A stretch of DNA of 64,000 nt from Megamonas funiformis. Its GTDB lineage: Bacteria > Bacillota > Negativicutes > Selenomonadales > Selenomonadaceae. The stretch is taken from contig NZ_CP048627.1 of assembly GCF_010669225.1 (NCBI RefSeq), positions 372,001 through 436,000 of the forward strand, given 5' to 3'. Below, piece after piece: positions 56,475 to 64,000 of this stretch. The notes below the pieces were generated by a model. The model was not told the DNA's origin. It searched no databases and saw only the letters and a program-made list of their open reading frames with translations. Each line of letters begins with the position of its first letter. Position 1 is the first letter of the stretch. Position numbers and translations under genes: made by a program.

Positions 56475-56495
56475 AGGCGGTCAAATGGGCCGCCT
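56475..56495 (+). terminator. Hairpin after rplQ
   Basis: AGGCGG (56475-56480) pairs with CCGCCT (56490-56495). A T-run is lacking, so it may protect the 3' end or act with Rho rather than terminate alone. Confidence 0.5.
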
Positions 56496-56556
56496 TCGCC
56501 TTATCAATTAAGTTAAAAATTTAATTAATAGATTTTTGGTTTACTTGATAAGGTGA

Positions 56557-56622
56557 TTGTGTTAACAATTTAAAATGGGTATAATAAGAACTGTAATTTT
56601 GATTGCAGTTCTTATTTTTTTA
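56557..56622 (+). promoter_or_regulatory. Promoter overlapping a terminator hairpin ahead of ecfA1
   Basis: TTGTGT (56557-56562), a 17-base spacer and TATAAT (56580-56585) are followed at once by a 12-bp hairpin (56586-56597 with 56602-56613) and seven T. The hairpin reads as the true terminator of the ribosomal operon; if the promoter is active, its transcript would begin within it. Confidence 0.6.
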
Positions 56623-56644
56623 TATAGATTTATAGGTGATGATA

Positions 56645-57490
56645 TTGAGTTTTATAGAAGTGAAAAATCTCACACATATTTTTAGGGAAAATGATGAGAA
56701 AAAAACAGAAAAAATAGCGTTAGATAATATTAATTTAAAGATAGATAAAGGTGAATTTATAGCTATTATTGGCGTTAATGGTTCAGGCAAGTCAACACTA
56801 GCAAAGCATTTCAATGGCTTATTATTGCCAAGTGAAGGCGAATGTATTGTTGATGGCATGAAAGTTGATGATAGTGAGGATATTTGGAAAGTACGTCAAA
56901 AAGTAAGTATGGTATTTCAAAATCCTGACAATCAAATAATCGCTACTGTAGTAGAAGATGATATTGCTTTTGGCCCTGAAAATATGGGTCTTGAGCGTGA
57001 AGAAATAAAAGATAGAATAGAATTTGCTTTAAAATCTTTGCATATTGAGCATTTGCGCAAGATGCCACCGCATTTGTTATCAGGTGGGCAAAAACAATTG
57101 ACTGCTATTGCTGGGGCTATAGCGATGCGTACTCAATGTATAGTTTTAGACGAACCGACAGCAATGCTTGACCCACAGGGTAGAAATGCTGTAATGAAAG
57201 CTTTGAAGGAATTACATGAAAAATATAATATAACTATTATTATAATTACACATTTCATGGAAGAAGCTGTGCAGGCAGATAGAATTATTGTCATGAATGA
57301 TGGCAAGATAATACAAGATGGTATGCCAAAAGATATTTTTAAACAAAAGGAAAATTTAAAGAAAATCGGTCTTAGTGTACCTTTAGCTGTAGATATTGTA
57401 GATGCTTTGCAGAAAAAAGGTTTGAAACTAGCTAATCTTTTTGATAATGAAAATTTAGCTAAAGAATTACAACAATTAATATGCAAATAA
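56645..57490 (+). CDS. ecfA1: ECF transporter ATPase EcfA1
   Basis: About 281 residues. Walker A GVNGSGKST, signature LSGGQKQ, Walker B CIVLDEPTAMLDP. Energises vitamin or metal uptake through swappable S components. TTG 56645 follows AGGTG at good spacing; ATG 56639 and GTG 56636 are alternatives. The rplQ-ecfA1-ecfA2-ecfT-truA order is the standard Firmicutes arrangement. No S component is encoded here. Confidence 0.93.
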   Translation: MSFIEVKNLTHIFRENDEKKTEKIALDNINLKIDKGEFIAIIGVNGSGKSTLAKHFNGLLLPSEGECIVDGMKVDDSEDIWKVRQKVSMVFQNPDNQIIATVVEDDIAFGPENMGLEREEIKDRIEFALKSLHIEHLRKMPPHLLSGGQKQLTAIAGAIAMRTQCIVLDEPTAMLDPQGRNAVMKALKELHEKYNITIIIITHFMEEAVQADRIIVMNDGKIIQDGMPKDIFKQKENLKKIGLSVPLAVDIVDALQKKGLKLANLFDNENLAKELQQLICK

Positions 57491-57519
57491 TATTAAATAG
57501 ATTTTAAAGTGGTGAGAAG

Positions 57520-58389
57520 ATGCCAATAGAGGTAAAAAATATAAGTTATATTTATATGGAAAATACGCCATATGAAAAAAAAGCATTAAATAATGTTAGT
57601 TTAACAATAAATGAAGGTGAATTTGTAGCTATTGCAGGTCATACAGGTTCAGGAAAATCCACACTTATGCAACATTTTAATGGTTTATTAAATCCTACTA
57701 AAGGTGAAGTTTTTATTGATGGTATTGACATTAATAAAAAGAAGGATAAAAAGACTTTAAATGCTAGGCGTAGTGTGGGTATGGTGTTTCAATATCCAGA
57801 ACAACAATTATTTGAGGAAAGTATTTTTGCAGATATTGCTTTTGGCCCTAGAAATTTTGGTTGTAGTGAAGATGAAGTAAAGCAAAGAGTCAAAGAAGCA
57901 ATGGATTTTGTAGAATTAGATTATGAGGAATATAAAGATAAATCTCCTTTTTTATTGAGTGGCGGTCAAATGAGACGTGTGGCAATAGCTGGAATAATAG
58001 CATTAAAGCCTAAATATCTAGTTTTAGATGAGCCGACAGCAGGTCTTGACCCTAGACTTAAACAGAATTTATTGCAAAAGGTAAAAAAATTACATCAAAA
58101 AGAAAAGATGACAATTATTATGGTATCGCATAATATGGACGATATAGCACTTTTGGCAGATAAGGTAGCTATTATGAGACAGGGAAAATTAATGATATAT
58201 GGCGAGCCACGCGAAGTTTTTACACATAAAGATGTAATTGAACAAGCAGGCTTATTAGAGCCAGAAGTGATGCAATTATTGCGAAAAATAAAAGAATATG
58301 GTTTAGATGTGGATATAAATGCTTTAAATAAACAAGAAGCCTTAAATAATATTTTAGTAGCTTTGAGAAAGAGAGGGATAAAATGCTAA
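57520..58389 (+). CDS. ecfA2: ECF transporter ATPase EcfA2
   Basis: 289 residues. Walker A GHTGSGKST, signature LLSGGQMRR, Walker B YLVLDEPTAGLDP. Forms the heterodimeric motor with EcfA1. Its last seven bases overlap the ecfT start. Confidence 0.95.
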   Translation: MPIEVKNISYIYMENTPYEKKALNNVSLTINEGEFVAIAGHTGSGKSTLMQHFNGLLNPTKGEVFIDGIDINKKKDKKTLNARRSVGMVFQYPEQQLFEESIFADIAFGPRNFGCSEDEVKQRVKEAMDFVELDYEEYKDKSPFLLSGGQMRRVAIAGIIALKPKYLVLDEPTAGLDPRLKQNLLQKVKKLHQKEKMTIIMVSHNMDDIALLADKVAIMRQGKLMIYGEPREVFTHKDVIEQAGLLEPEVMQLLRKIKEYGLDVDINALNKQEALNNILVALRKRGIKC

Positions 58390-59207
58390 CTGATATAAAA
58401 ATTGGTCAATTTTTCCCAGCAAATTCTTTATTGCATAAATTAGATGCTAGATTGAAAATCGTAAGTTTATTTATTTTAATCGTGGGGATTTTTGTTTTTG
58501 ATAGCCAATTAGATTATATTATATGGTGCATGTTAATTGGAACTTTGATGTATATGTCAAAAATTCCCTTAAAAATGTTTTTTATATCCATAAAGCCAAT
58601 TATCTGGATTATTTTATTTACTTTTATTTTGCATTTATTTACAACGCAAGGAAAAGTTATTTTTGAAATTTGGAAGCTCAGTATTACATGGGAAGGTTTG
58701 GCAAATGGTAGTTTTGTCTGCCTTAGGTTGTTATTATTGATGTTTGGAGCATCTTTATTAACATTTACAACGCCACCACTTGTATTATCTGATGCTTTGG
58801 AAGATTTGATGAAGCCATTAAAAAGATTTGGCGTGCCAGCTCATGAATTAGCTATGATGATGACAATAGCACTTCGTTTTATTCCTACTTTATTGGAAGA
58901 AACAGATAAAATTATAAAAGCTCAAAAATCTCGTGGTGCTGATTTTATGACAGGAAATATCTTAAAAAGAGTCAAAGCTTTTATGCCAATATTGATACCG
59001 TTATTTATCAGTGCTTTTCGCAGAGCAGATGATTTAGCTATGGCTATGGAAGCAAGATGTTATCATGGCGGAGTGGGTAGAACACGCTTGAAACAATTGA
59101 GTTTTGCTTCTAGAGATTATATAGCAATGACTGCTTTTATAGGGATTTTATTAATTTTGACAGTTATAAAAATAGTTTTTCCCCATATGGTATTATTTAC
59201 TTTATAA
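58383..59207 (+). CDS. ecfT: ECF transporter transmembrane subunit EcfT
   Basis: 274 residues, several membrane spans. The coupling-helix motifs appear as KSRGAD near 181 and EARCYHGG near 224; the second is ARC rather than the usual ARG/ARA pattern. Membrane scaffold linking the ATPases to S components. Overlaps ecfA2 by seven bases. Confidence 0.94.
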   Translation: MLTDIKIGQFFPANSLLHKLDARLKIVSLFILIVGIFVFDSQLDYIIWCMLIGTLMYMSKIPLKMFFISIKPIIWIILFTFILHLFTTQGKVIFEIWKLSITWEGLANGSFVCLRLLLLMFGASLLTFTTPPLVLSDALEDLMKPLKRFGVPAHELAMMMTIALRFIPTLLEETDKIIKAQKSRGADFMTGNILKRVKAFMPILIPLFISAFRRADDLAMAMEARCYHGGVGRTRLKQLSFASRDYIAMTAFIGILLILTVIKIVFPHMVLFTL

Positions 59208-59226
59208 AATTAAATATGTATAATCT

Positions 59227-59275
59227 AAAAGAACTAGTTTATTTTAAATGTATATAATAGACTAGTTCTTTTTTG
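59227..59275 (+). terminator. Terminator after ecfT
   Basis: AAAAGAACTAGT (59227-59238) pairs with ACTAGTTCTTTT (59261-59272), followed by more T. It separates the ecf genes from truA. Confidence 0.82.
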
Positions 59276-59310
59276 AAGCGATAAAATAAAAAATTAAACG
59301 AGGATAGAAA

Positions 59311-60081
59311 ATGAAATCTGAACATAAGGAAATGATGAAAGCTAGAAGACGTAATATAAAACTTACGCTTAGTTATGATGGGACAAATTATCATGGTTTT
59401 CAAAGACAGACTAAAGTTGTAGCTGTGCAAAATGTATTAGAGGGTGCATTATTTAAATTATTTGGCGATAGTATTGAGTTAGCGGCAGCAGGTAGAACTG
59501 ATGCTGGTGTTCATGCTATAGGTCAAGTGGTGAATTTTTTTACTGATGGAACTATTCCTATTCAAAATGTAGTGCGTGCAGGAAATCGCTTGTTGCCAGA
59601 TGATATAGTTTTATTAAAAGCAGAAGAAGCTGACCGTGATTTTAGTGCACTACATAGTGTAAAATCTAAGATTTATATTTATAAGGTTTTTGAAAATGAA
59701 TTAGCAGACCCATTTATGAGTAGATTTTATTGGCATGTAAATAAAAAATTAAATTTAGAAGATATGCAAGAGGCTTTAAAATATATTGAAGGAGAGCATG
59801 ATTTTTCTTCATTTCGTTCTGCTGGCGGAAATGATACAAGCCCTATTCGTGAAATCTATGAAGCTAGTTGTACAAAAGAAAATAATGTATATACTTTTAA
59901 ATTTTGGGGCAGTGGATTTTTATATCATATGGTCAGAAATATCATGGGTTTGATGATAAATATTGGGCTTGGTAGAGTGGATAAACATGAAGTGCCAAAA
60001 ATAATAGAGGCTAGAAATAGAGCTTTAGCAGGGAAGATGGCGCCAGCAAATGGATTGTATTTGCAAAAGGTATATTATTGA
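59311..60081 (+). CDS. truA: tRNA pseudouridine(38-40) synthase TruA
   Basis: 256 residues. Catalytic aspartate in AAGRTDAGVHA (near 60), and the conserved YHMVRNIMG near 209. Modifies the anticodon arm of tRNAs. ATG 59311 follows GAGG; a short N-terminal extension (about 14 basic residues) precedes the family start KLTLSYDGTNYHGFQ. rplM-rpsI, which often follow truA, are not here. Confidence 0.95.
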   Translation: MKSEHKEMMKARRRNIKLTLSYDGTNYHGFQRQTKVVAVQNVLEGALFKLFGDSIELAAAGRTDAGVHAIGQVVNFFTDGTIPIQNVVRAGNRLLPDDIVLLKAEEADRDFSALHSVKSKIYIYKVFENELADPFMSRFYWHVNKKLNLEDMQEALKYIEGEHDFSSFRSAGGNDTSPIREIYEASCTKENNVYTFKFWGSGFLYHMVRNIMGLMINIGLGRVDKHEVPKIIEARNRALAGKMAPANGLYLQKVYY

Positions 60082-60126
60082 TAATATTTTGTTTAAGCTA
60101 CGAATAATAAAAATGTAGAGGTATAA

Positions 60127-60636
60127 ATGGTCATTTTAATTGCAGGTGCTAGTCATACAGGGAAGACTTTATTTGCACAGAAATTATTAGAAAAATATAA
60201 ATATCCTTATTTAAGTATAGATCATTTAAAGATGGGTTTAATTAGAAGTGGGCAAACTAATTTAACAGTGGAAGATGATGAGCAATTAACGAAATATTTA
60301 TGGTCAATTGTTGTAGAAATGATAAAAACTGCTATTGAAAATAAACAAAATTTAATTGTTGAAGGCTGTTATATTCCAGCAGATTGGAATGGGTATTTTA
60401 AACAAAGATATTTAGAAGAAATAAAATATTGTTGTTTAATTATGAGTGAAGAATATATAAAAAATAATTTTAGTACAATAAAACAGAAAGCGAATATCAT
60501 TGAAAAGCGTTTAGATGATAGTTATTGTACAAAAGAATTGTTGATAAAAGAAAATAAACGTAATTTAGAGATATGTAAGCAATATAATTATAAATATATA
60601 TTAATTGATGAAAAATATAATATAAGTGATATATAA
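60127..60636 (+). CDS. P-loop kinase-like protein
   Basis: 169 residues. Walker A GASHTGKT (7-14), then SIDHLKMGL with a DxxK-like segment and LIVEGCYIP as Walker B equivalent. Resembles small nucleoside/phosphoglycerate-kinase-like or zeta-type P-loop phosphotransferases. The substrate cannot be inferred. There is only a modest ribosome binding site (TAGAGG). Monocistronic, followed by a terminator. Confidence 0.75.
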   Translation: MVILIAGASHTGKTLFAQKLLEKYKYPYLSIDHLKMGLIRSGQTNLTVEDDEQLTKYLWSIVVEMIKTAIENKQNLIVEGCYIPADWNGYFKQRYLEEIKYCCLIMSEEYIKNNFSTIKQKANIIEKRLDDSYCTKELLIKENKRNLEICKQYNYKYILIDEKYNISDI

Positions 60637-60669
60637 AAAAAGCAGTAGATTTATATCTACTGCTTTTTT
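60635..60669. terminator. Bidirectional terminator
   Basis: AAAAAAAGCAGTAGAT (60635-60650) pairs with ATCTACTGCTTTTTT (60655-60669), between the converging P-loop and DUF134-NifX genes. Confidence 0.9.
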
Positions 60670-60686
60670 GTTAGCGAATAATTTGA

Positions 60687-61460
60687 TTAGTTACCAGAAC
60701 AACCACGTTTATCTTCATGGCAAGCATGTCCATGACCACCGCAAGAATGACCGTGACCATGATGATTGCATTGTACATTAGCATTATAGTTTAATGTGCC
60801 ATTAAGATATGCTTTTACAGCTTCATCAGCATTTCCCATGACGCCACCGAATAATTTAATACCAGCTTGAGCTAAAGCGTTTTGAGCTCCACCGCCGATA
60901 CCACCACAGATTAAGATATCTGCTTGAGCGTTATTTAAGAATGTAGCTAAAGCACCATGTCCTTGACCTTGTGTATCAATGATTTGTTCATTTATGATTT
61001 GATTATTTTCAATATCATAAACTTTAAATTGTGATGTATGACCAAAATGTTGGAAGATATTTCCATTATCGTATGTAACAGCTATTCTCATTGTATTTAC
61101 TCCTTTTTTAGTTATAATTTGTTGTTTGTGAATTTTTCGTTTAGGGCAATTTTGTAAACAGTTTTGTTCTCCTTGGCAAAGTTGATAATTGCCACCAGAA
61201 ATCAATAGTGGACGACCATGTACAAGGCTATTGGCTATTTTATAGCGAGCCATTTCATATATTTCACTGACTGTAGTGCGAGAAATATTCATTTGTTTAG
61301 AAGCTTGTTCATGGGTGAGTTTATTTAAATCTATTAGGCGAATTACTTCATATTCATCTAAGGTCAAAATAATTTTTTCACCATTAGAGATGCCTTCAGG
61401 AATAAAACTATCATAAGTTGGTTCAAAACAAATTTTGCGACAGCGACTAGGTCTTGCCAT
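60687..61460 (-). CDS. DUF134 DNA-binding domain fused to NifX/NifB-type cofactor-binding domain
   Basis: 257 residues. Residues 1 to about 105 are a DUF134 domain: N-terminal MARPSRCRKI, a helix-turn-helix (about 47-75, LTHEQASKQMNISRTTVSEIYEMAR) and a cysteine cluster (C95, C101, C105). Residues 124-230 form a dinitrogenase iron-molybdenum-cofactor (NifX-like) fold (MRIAVTYDNGNIFQHFGH), followed by a His/Cys-rich tail likely to bind metal. No nitrogenase genes are nearby, so a metal or redox regulator is more likely. An ATG at codon 124 (61091) has its own AAAAGGAG site and could give the second domain alone. Confidence 0.85.
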   Translation of the reverse strand: MARPSRCRKICFEPTYDSFIPEGISNGEKIILTLDEYEVIRLIDLNKLTHEQASKQMNISRTTVSEIYEMARYKIANSLVHGRPLLISGGNYQLCQGEQNCLQNCPKRKIHKQQIITKKGVNTMRIAVTYDNGNIFQHFGHTSQFKVYDIENNQIINEQIIDTQGQGHGALATFLNNAQADILICGGIGGGAQNALAQAGIKLFGGVMGNADEAVKAYLNGTLNYNANVQCNHHGHGHSCGGHGHACHEDKRGCSGN

Positions 61461-61563
61461 AAAATCATCTCACTAAAATTTATTTCCGACATATGTCGAT
61501 TATTATTATAAGATATTAATCAAGAAAAAACAAGTTTAATTAGAAAATTTTTCAGATAATCAT

Positions 61564-61594
61564 TTGACTTGGAGTTTACTTAAAGTTCTATAAT
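61564..61594 (+). promoter_or_regulatory. MerR-type promoter with 19-bp spacer
   Basis: TTGACT (61564-61569) and TATAAT (61589-61594) are 19 bases apart, longer than normal. The dyad CTTGGAG-TTTA-CTTAAAG (61568-61585) fills the spacer. This is the geometry of promoters activated by MerR-family proteins, and the 7-N4-7 layout resembles sites of the AdhR type. Confidence 0.75.
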
Positions 61595-61627
61595 AATAAA
61601 AAAATACATAAGAAAAGAGTGATTTTT

Positions 61628-62371
61628 ATGGATAACGGAGAAAAATATCAGGATAAATTATTAAATGATAAAGCTATATTATTTGGCGAAACAGACCCAG
61701 ATTTTGCAAAGTTTTTTGCTGATTTTGCTTTTGATGATGTCGTTAATCAAAATGATTTAGATGATAAAACTCGCATGATGGCTATACTTGCTACATTGAT
61801 TGGTTGTCAGGGCAGAAAAGCTTTTGAAAGTATATTGCCAGATAGCTTGAAGATGAATGTTACACCTATAGAAATAAAAGAAATAATTTATCAAGCTGTA
61901 GCTTATCTAGGAATAGGCAGAGTAGCTGACTTTTTAGGGATTGCAAATGATTGTTTTAAATCTTTAAATATCAATTTACCACTTGAAGTACAATCAACAA
62001 CTACAAGACAGACTAGATTAGAAAAAGGTATACAAGCTCAAGTTGATATCTTTGGCGAAAATATGAAAGATTTTTGGAAATCCGGAGATAGTGAAACTAG
62101 ACATATAAATCGTTGGCTTGCAGAAAATTGTTTCGGTGATTATTACACTCGCAAAGGTTTAGATTTAAAACAAAGAGAGATGATAACTTTTTGTTTTATC
62201 TTGGCACAAGGCGGTTGTGAAAATCAATTGACAGCACATATTCAAGGTAATTTAAATGTTGGCAATGATAAAGAATTTTTATTAAAAGTTTTAACTCAAT
62301 GTTTGCCGTATATTGGTTATCCTAGAAGTTTAAATGCCCTAGCTTGTATAAAAAAAGTTTGTGATAAATAA
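61628..62371 (+). CDS. Tandem carboxymuconolactone decarboxylase-like protein
   Basis: About 247 residues. Two AhpD/CMD-like helical repeats (about 30-110 and 160-240; DDKTRMMAILATLIGCQG and LKQREMITFCFILAQGG). The redox CxxC of AhpD is absent, so it is of the decarboxylase-like, function-unassigned type often found with aldo-keto reductases in MerR-controlled electrophile stress operons. ATG 61628 is used, since AAGAG precedes it; GTG 61619 is too close. Followed 17 bases later by an SDR gene. Confidence 0.85.
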   Translation: MDNGEKYQDKLLNDKAILFGETDPDFAKFFADFAFDDVVNQNDLDDKTRMMAILATLIGCQGRKAFESILPDSLKMNVTPIEIKEIIYQAVAYLGIGRVADFLGIANDCFKSLNINLPLEVQSTTTRQTRLEKGIQAQVDIFGENMKDFWKSGDSETRHINRWLAENCFGDYYTRKGLDLKQREMITFCFILAQGGCENQLTAHIQGNLNVGNDKEFLLKVLTQCLPYIGYPRSLNALACIKKVCDK

Positions 62372-62388
62372 GGAAAGAAGATTTTTTG

Positions 62389-63213
62389 ATGAAAGATGTT
62401 TTATTATTAGTAGGCGCAGGTCAAATAGGTATGGCTATCGCTAGACGTATTGGCTTTAATAAAAAAATAATAATTGGTGATAAAAATTTAGATAATGCTA
62501 AAAAAATAGCAGATATTATGTATAATGCTGGTTTTGATGTAAATTATTTAGAAGTAGATTTAGCAGATAGAATATCTATTAAGAATTATATACAGGAAGC
62601 TCAAAAATATGGTCAGATAGGAATGCTTATAAATGCAGCTGGTGTATCACCTAGTCAAGCTTCTATAGAAACTATTTTAAAAGTAGATTTATATGGAACA
62701 GCTGTGTTATTAGAAGAAGTCGGAAAAGTAATCAAACCATATGGCACAGGCGTAACGATTTCTAGTCAATCAGGTCATCGCATGGAAGCTTTAGGTAGTG
62801 AAATTGATGAACAATTAGCAACTACTGATTGTGAAGATTTATTATCTTTACCTGTTTTACAAGTAGAAAATATAAAAGACAATTTACATGCTTATCAATT
62901 AGCAAAACGTTGTAATGTAAAAAGAGTTATGGCAGAAGCTGTAAAATGGGGTAAGAAAAAAGCTCGTATAAATTCAATTTCTCCAGGGATTATAGTTACT
63001 CCACTTGCTATAGATGAATTTAATGGCAAAAGAGGTGCTTTTTATAAAAATATGTTTGCCAAAGCACCAGCAGGACGACCAGGTACAGCAGATGAAGTGG
63101 CAAATGTAGCAGAATTATTGATGAGTGAAAAAGGTAGCTTTATTACAGGCGCAGATTTCTTAGTTGATGGCGGAGCTACAGCAGCATATTTTTATGGCGA
63201 TTTAAATAAATAG
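62389..63213 (+). CDS. Short-chain dehydrogenase/reductase
   Basis: About 274 residues. The cofactor loop is GAGQIGMAIARR (near 8-19) rather than the usual TGxxxGxG, followed by NAAGVSPSQ, the catalytic YQLAK (Tyr-x3-Lys) and INSISPGIIVTPLA, ending GADFLVDGG. An NAD(P)-dependent oxidoreductase. Longer than standard SDRs by an insert around 130-165. Operon with the CMD-like gene behind a MerR-type promoter suggests detoxification of a reactive carbonyl; substrate unknown. Confidence 0.9.
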   Translation: MKDVLLLVGAGQIGMAIARRIGFNKKIIIGDKNLDNAKKIADIMYNAGFDVNYLEVDLADRISIKNYIQEAQKYGQIGMLINAAGVSPSQASIETILKVDLYGTAVLLEEVGKVIKPYGTGVTISSQSGHRMEALGSEIDEQLATTDCEDLLSLPVLQVENIKDNLHAYQLAKRCNVKRVMAEAVKWGKKKARINSISPGIIVTPLAIDEFNGKRGAFYKNMFAKAPAGRPGTADEVANVAELLMSEKGSFITGADFLVDGGATAAYFYGDLNK

Positions 63214-63277
63214 ATAGGTATTTTTAGTTTAAGGTGAATTTAGAAGCTGAAATAAAACATTATATAATATGTAAAGT

Positions 63278-63316
63278 AAAAGCTCTTTGATTAAAAACTA
63301 ATCAAAGAGCTTTTTG
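63278..63316. terminator. Bidirectional terminator (SDR / hydrolase)
   Basis: A perfect 16-bp stem, 63278-63293 with 63299-63314, with T- and A-runs outside, between converging genes. Confidence 0.9.
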
Positions 63317-63352
63317 TTAGTGAATAAAAAGGATTTATAAAATTTTTAGATT

Positions 63353-63955
63353 TTATTTAAGGTTATTTTTGAAGAATAATTCTAATTTATCAAATGGTAT
63401 TTTATCAATTTTGTCATATAAATCAATGTGTTCAGCATCATCTACAACATATAATTCTTTAGGTTCAGAGGCTTTATTAAATGCTTCTTCACTGAAAAAT
63501 TTAGAATGAGCTCTATCGCCAACAATAAATAATATTGGACGAGGAGAAATTTCATCAAGATAATCAAGTAAATGATAATTCATAAAAGCAAGATTACTAG
63601 TTGTAGTAAAGCCACCTAAAGCATTGATATGATGTCCTCTTTTTAAAGCGTAAAAACGGAACCATTCAGCTGTTGGTTCTGTTAAATCTTCAGGAACTTT
63701 TTCAAGTGGTTTATCTGGAAAATATGGAATGTATTCAGGATAGCCATTTTGAGCATCAATCCATCTTTGTTTAGATAATTTTTCTTTAGTAGCTTGAACA
63801 GTTTCTTTATCCATGCCTAAGCGAGAAGCTACAGTCATATCATACATTGAAGCTGTAGCTACAGCTTTTATACGTGTATCCATCTGTGTTGCAGATAAAG
63901 CGAAACCACCAGAACCACAAATGCCGATAGCTCCAATTTGCTCACGGTTTACCAA
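63353..63955 (-). pseudogene. Alpha/beta hydrolase, N-terminally truncated
   Basis: 200 residues are readable. The nucleophile elbow region IGAIGICGSGGFAL is near the N-terminus and the catalytic Asp/His regions appear in ILFIVGDRAHSKFF and VDDAEHIDLY. Family members have about 100 more residues before the elbow. Here a TAA stands in frame at 63985-63983, just before the homology begins, and no ribosome binding site precedes the TTG at 63955. The gene is probably a 5'-truncated remnant, unless a frameshift places the N-terminus beyond the window edge. Confidence 0.6.
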
Positions 63956-64000
63956 ATGCGAGCGTAAAGCCCCTAAATTTATTTATGGGGATATAAGCTC

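Noticed and set aside
60687-61460. Nitrogenase-related function from the NifX-like domain
   Set aside because: No nif genes are in the window, and this domain is common in non-diazotrophs.

Overview
The window is 64 kb of low-GC bacterial chromosome, gene-dense, with canonical GGAGG ribosome binding sites and a complete S10-spc-alpha ribosomal cluster. Protein sequences, gene order and base composition point to a Negativicute (Firmicutes with a Gram-negative envelope), most likely a Selenomonadaceae member close to Megamonas. That placement is an inference; there is no rRNA gene here to test it.

Layout. (1) 1-553: start of a [2Fe-2S] NuoE/HndA-like redox operon, leaving the window to the left. 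(2) 800-19785: a sugar-acid catabolic island. On the minus strand an lgoD-like dehydrogenase, uxaB and uxaA are preceded by a clear sigma-54 promoter, two identical-type upstream dyads and an adjacent PrpR-N/AAA+/Fis sigma-54 activator. Next come a LarA-like racemase/epimerase and a 2-hydroxyacid dehydrogenase (minus strand), then kdgK, a KDPG aldolase fused to a VOC-like domain, an MFS transporter and a FadR-type regulator (plus strand). A second GntR regulator is divergent from uxuA, an rspB-like dehydrogenase, another MFS transporter and uxuB. The two dehydrogenase branches (tagaturonate-altronate and fructuronate-mannonate) converge on 2-keto-3-deoxygluconate, which KdgK and KdgA split to pyruvate and glyceraldehyde 3-phosphate. 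(3) 19971-20180: a small membrane protein with its own strong promoter. (4) 20241-28300: arginine operon argC-J-B-D-F-G-H (minus strand). (5) 28540-30887: a secreted protein of unknown function and a two-gene minimal SUF (SmsC-SmsB) Fe-S assembly operon. (6) 31261-31604: four tRNA genes (Thr-TGT, fMet, Thr-GGT, Met). (7) 31842-35238: rpmG-secE-nusG-rplK-rplA-rplJ-rplL with L1 and L10 leaders. (8) 35337-36666: an ISL3-family element at the position where rpoB-rpoC would normally follow rplL; both polymerase genes are absent. (9) 37142-56438: L7Ae-like, rpsL, rpsG, fusA, tuf, then rpsJ through rplQ, with map missing between adk and infA and a structured leader in its place. (10) 56645-60081: ecfA1-ecfA2-ecfT and truA. 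(11) 60127-64000: a P-loop kinase-like protein, a DUF134-NifX fusion, a carboxymuconolactone decarboxylase-like/SDR operon with a MerR-type promoter, and a truncated alpha/beta hydrolase.

The points most worth a second look are the sigma-54 circuit over L-aldonate catabolism, the LarA-like/2-hydroxyacid dehydrogenase pair beside it, the rpoBC gap marked by an insertion sequence, and the structured RNA ahead of infA. No CRISPR array, prophage or obvious defence system was seen.
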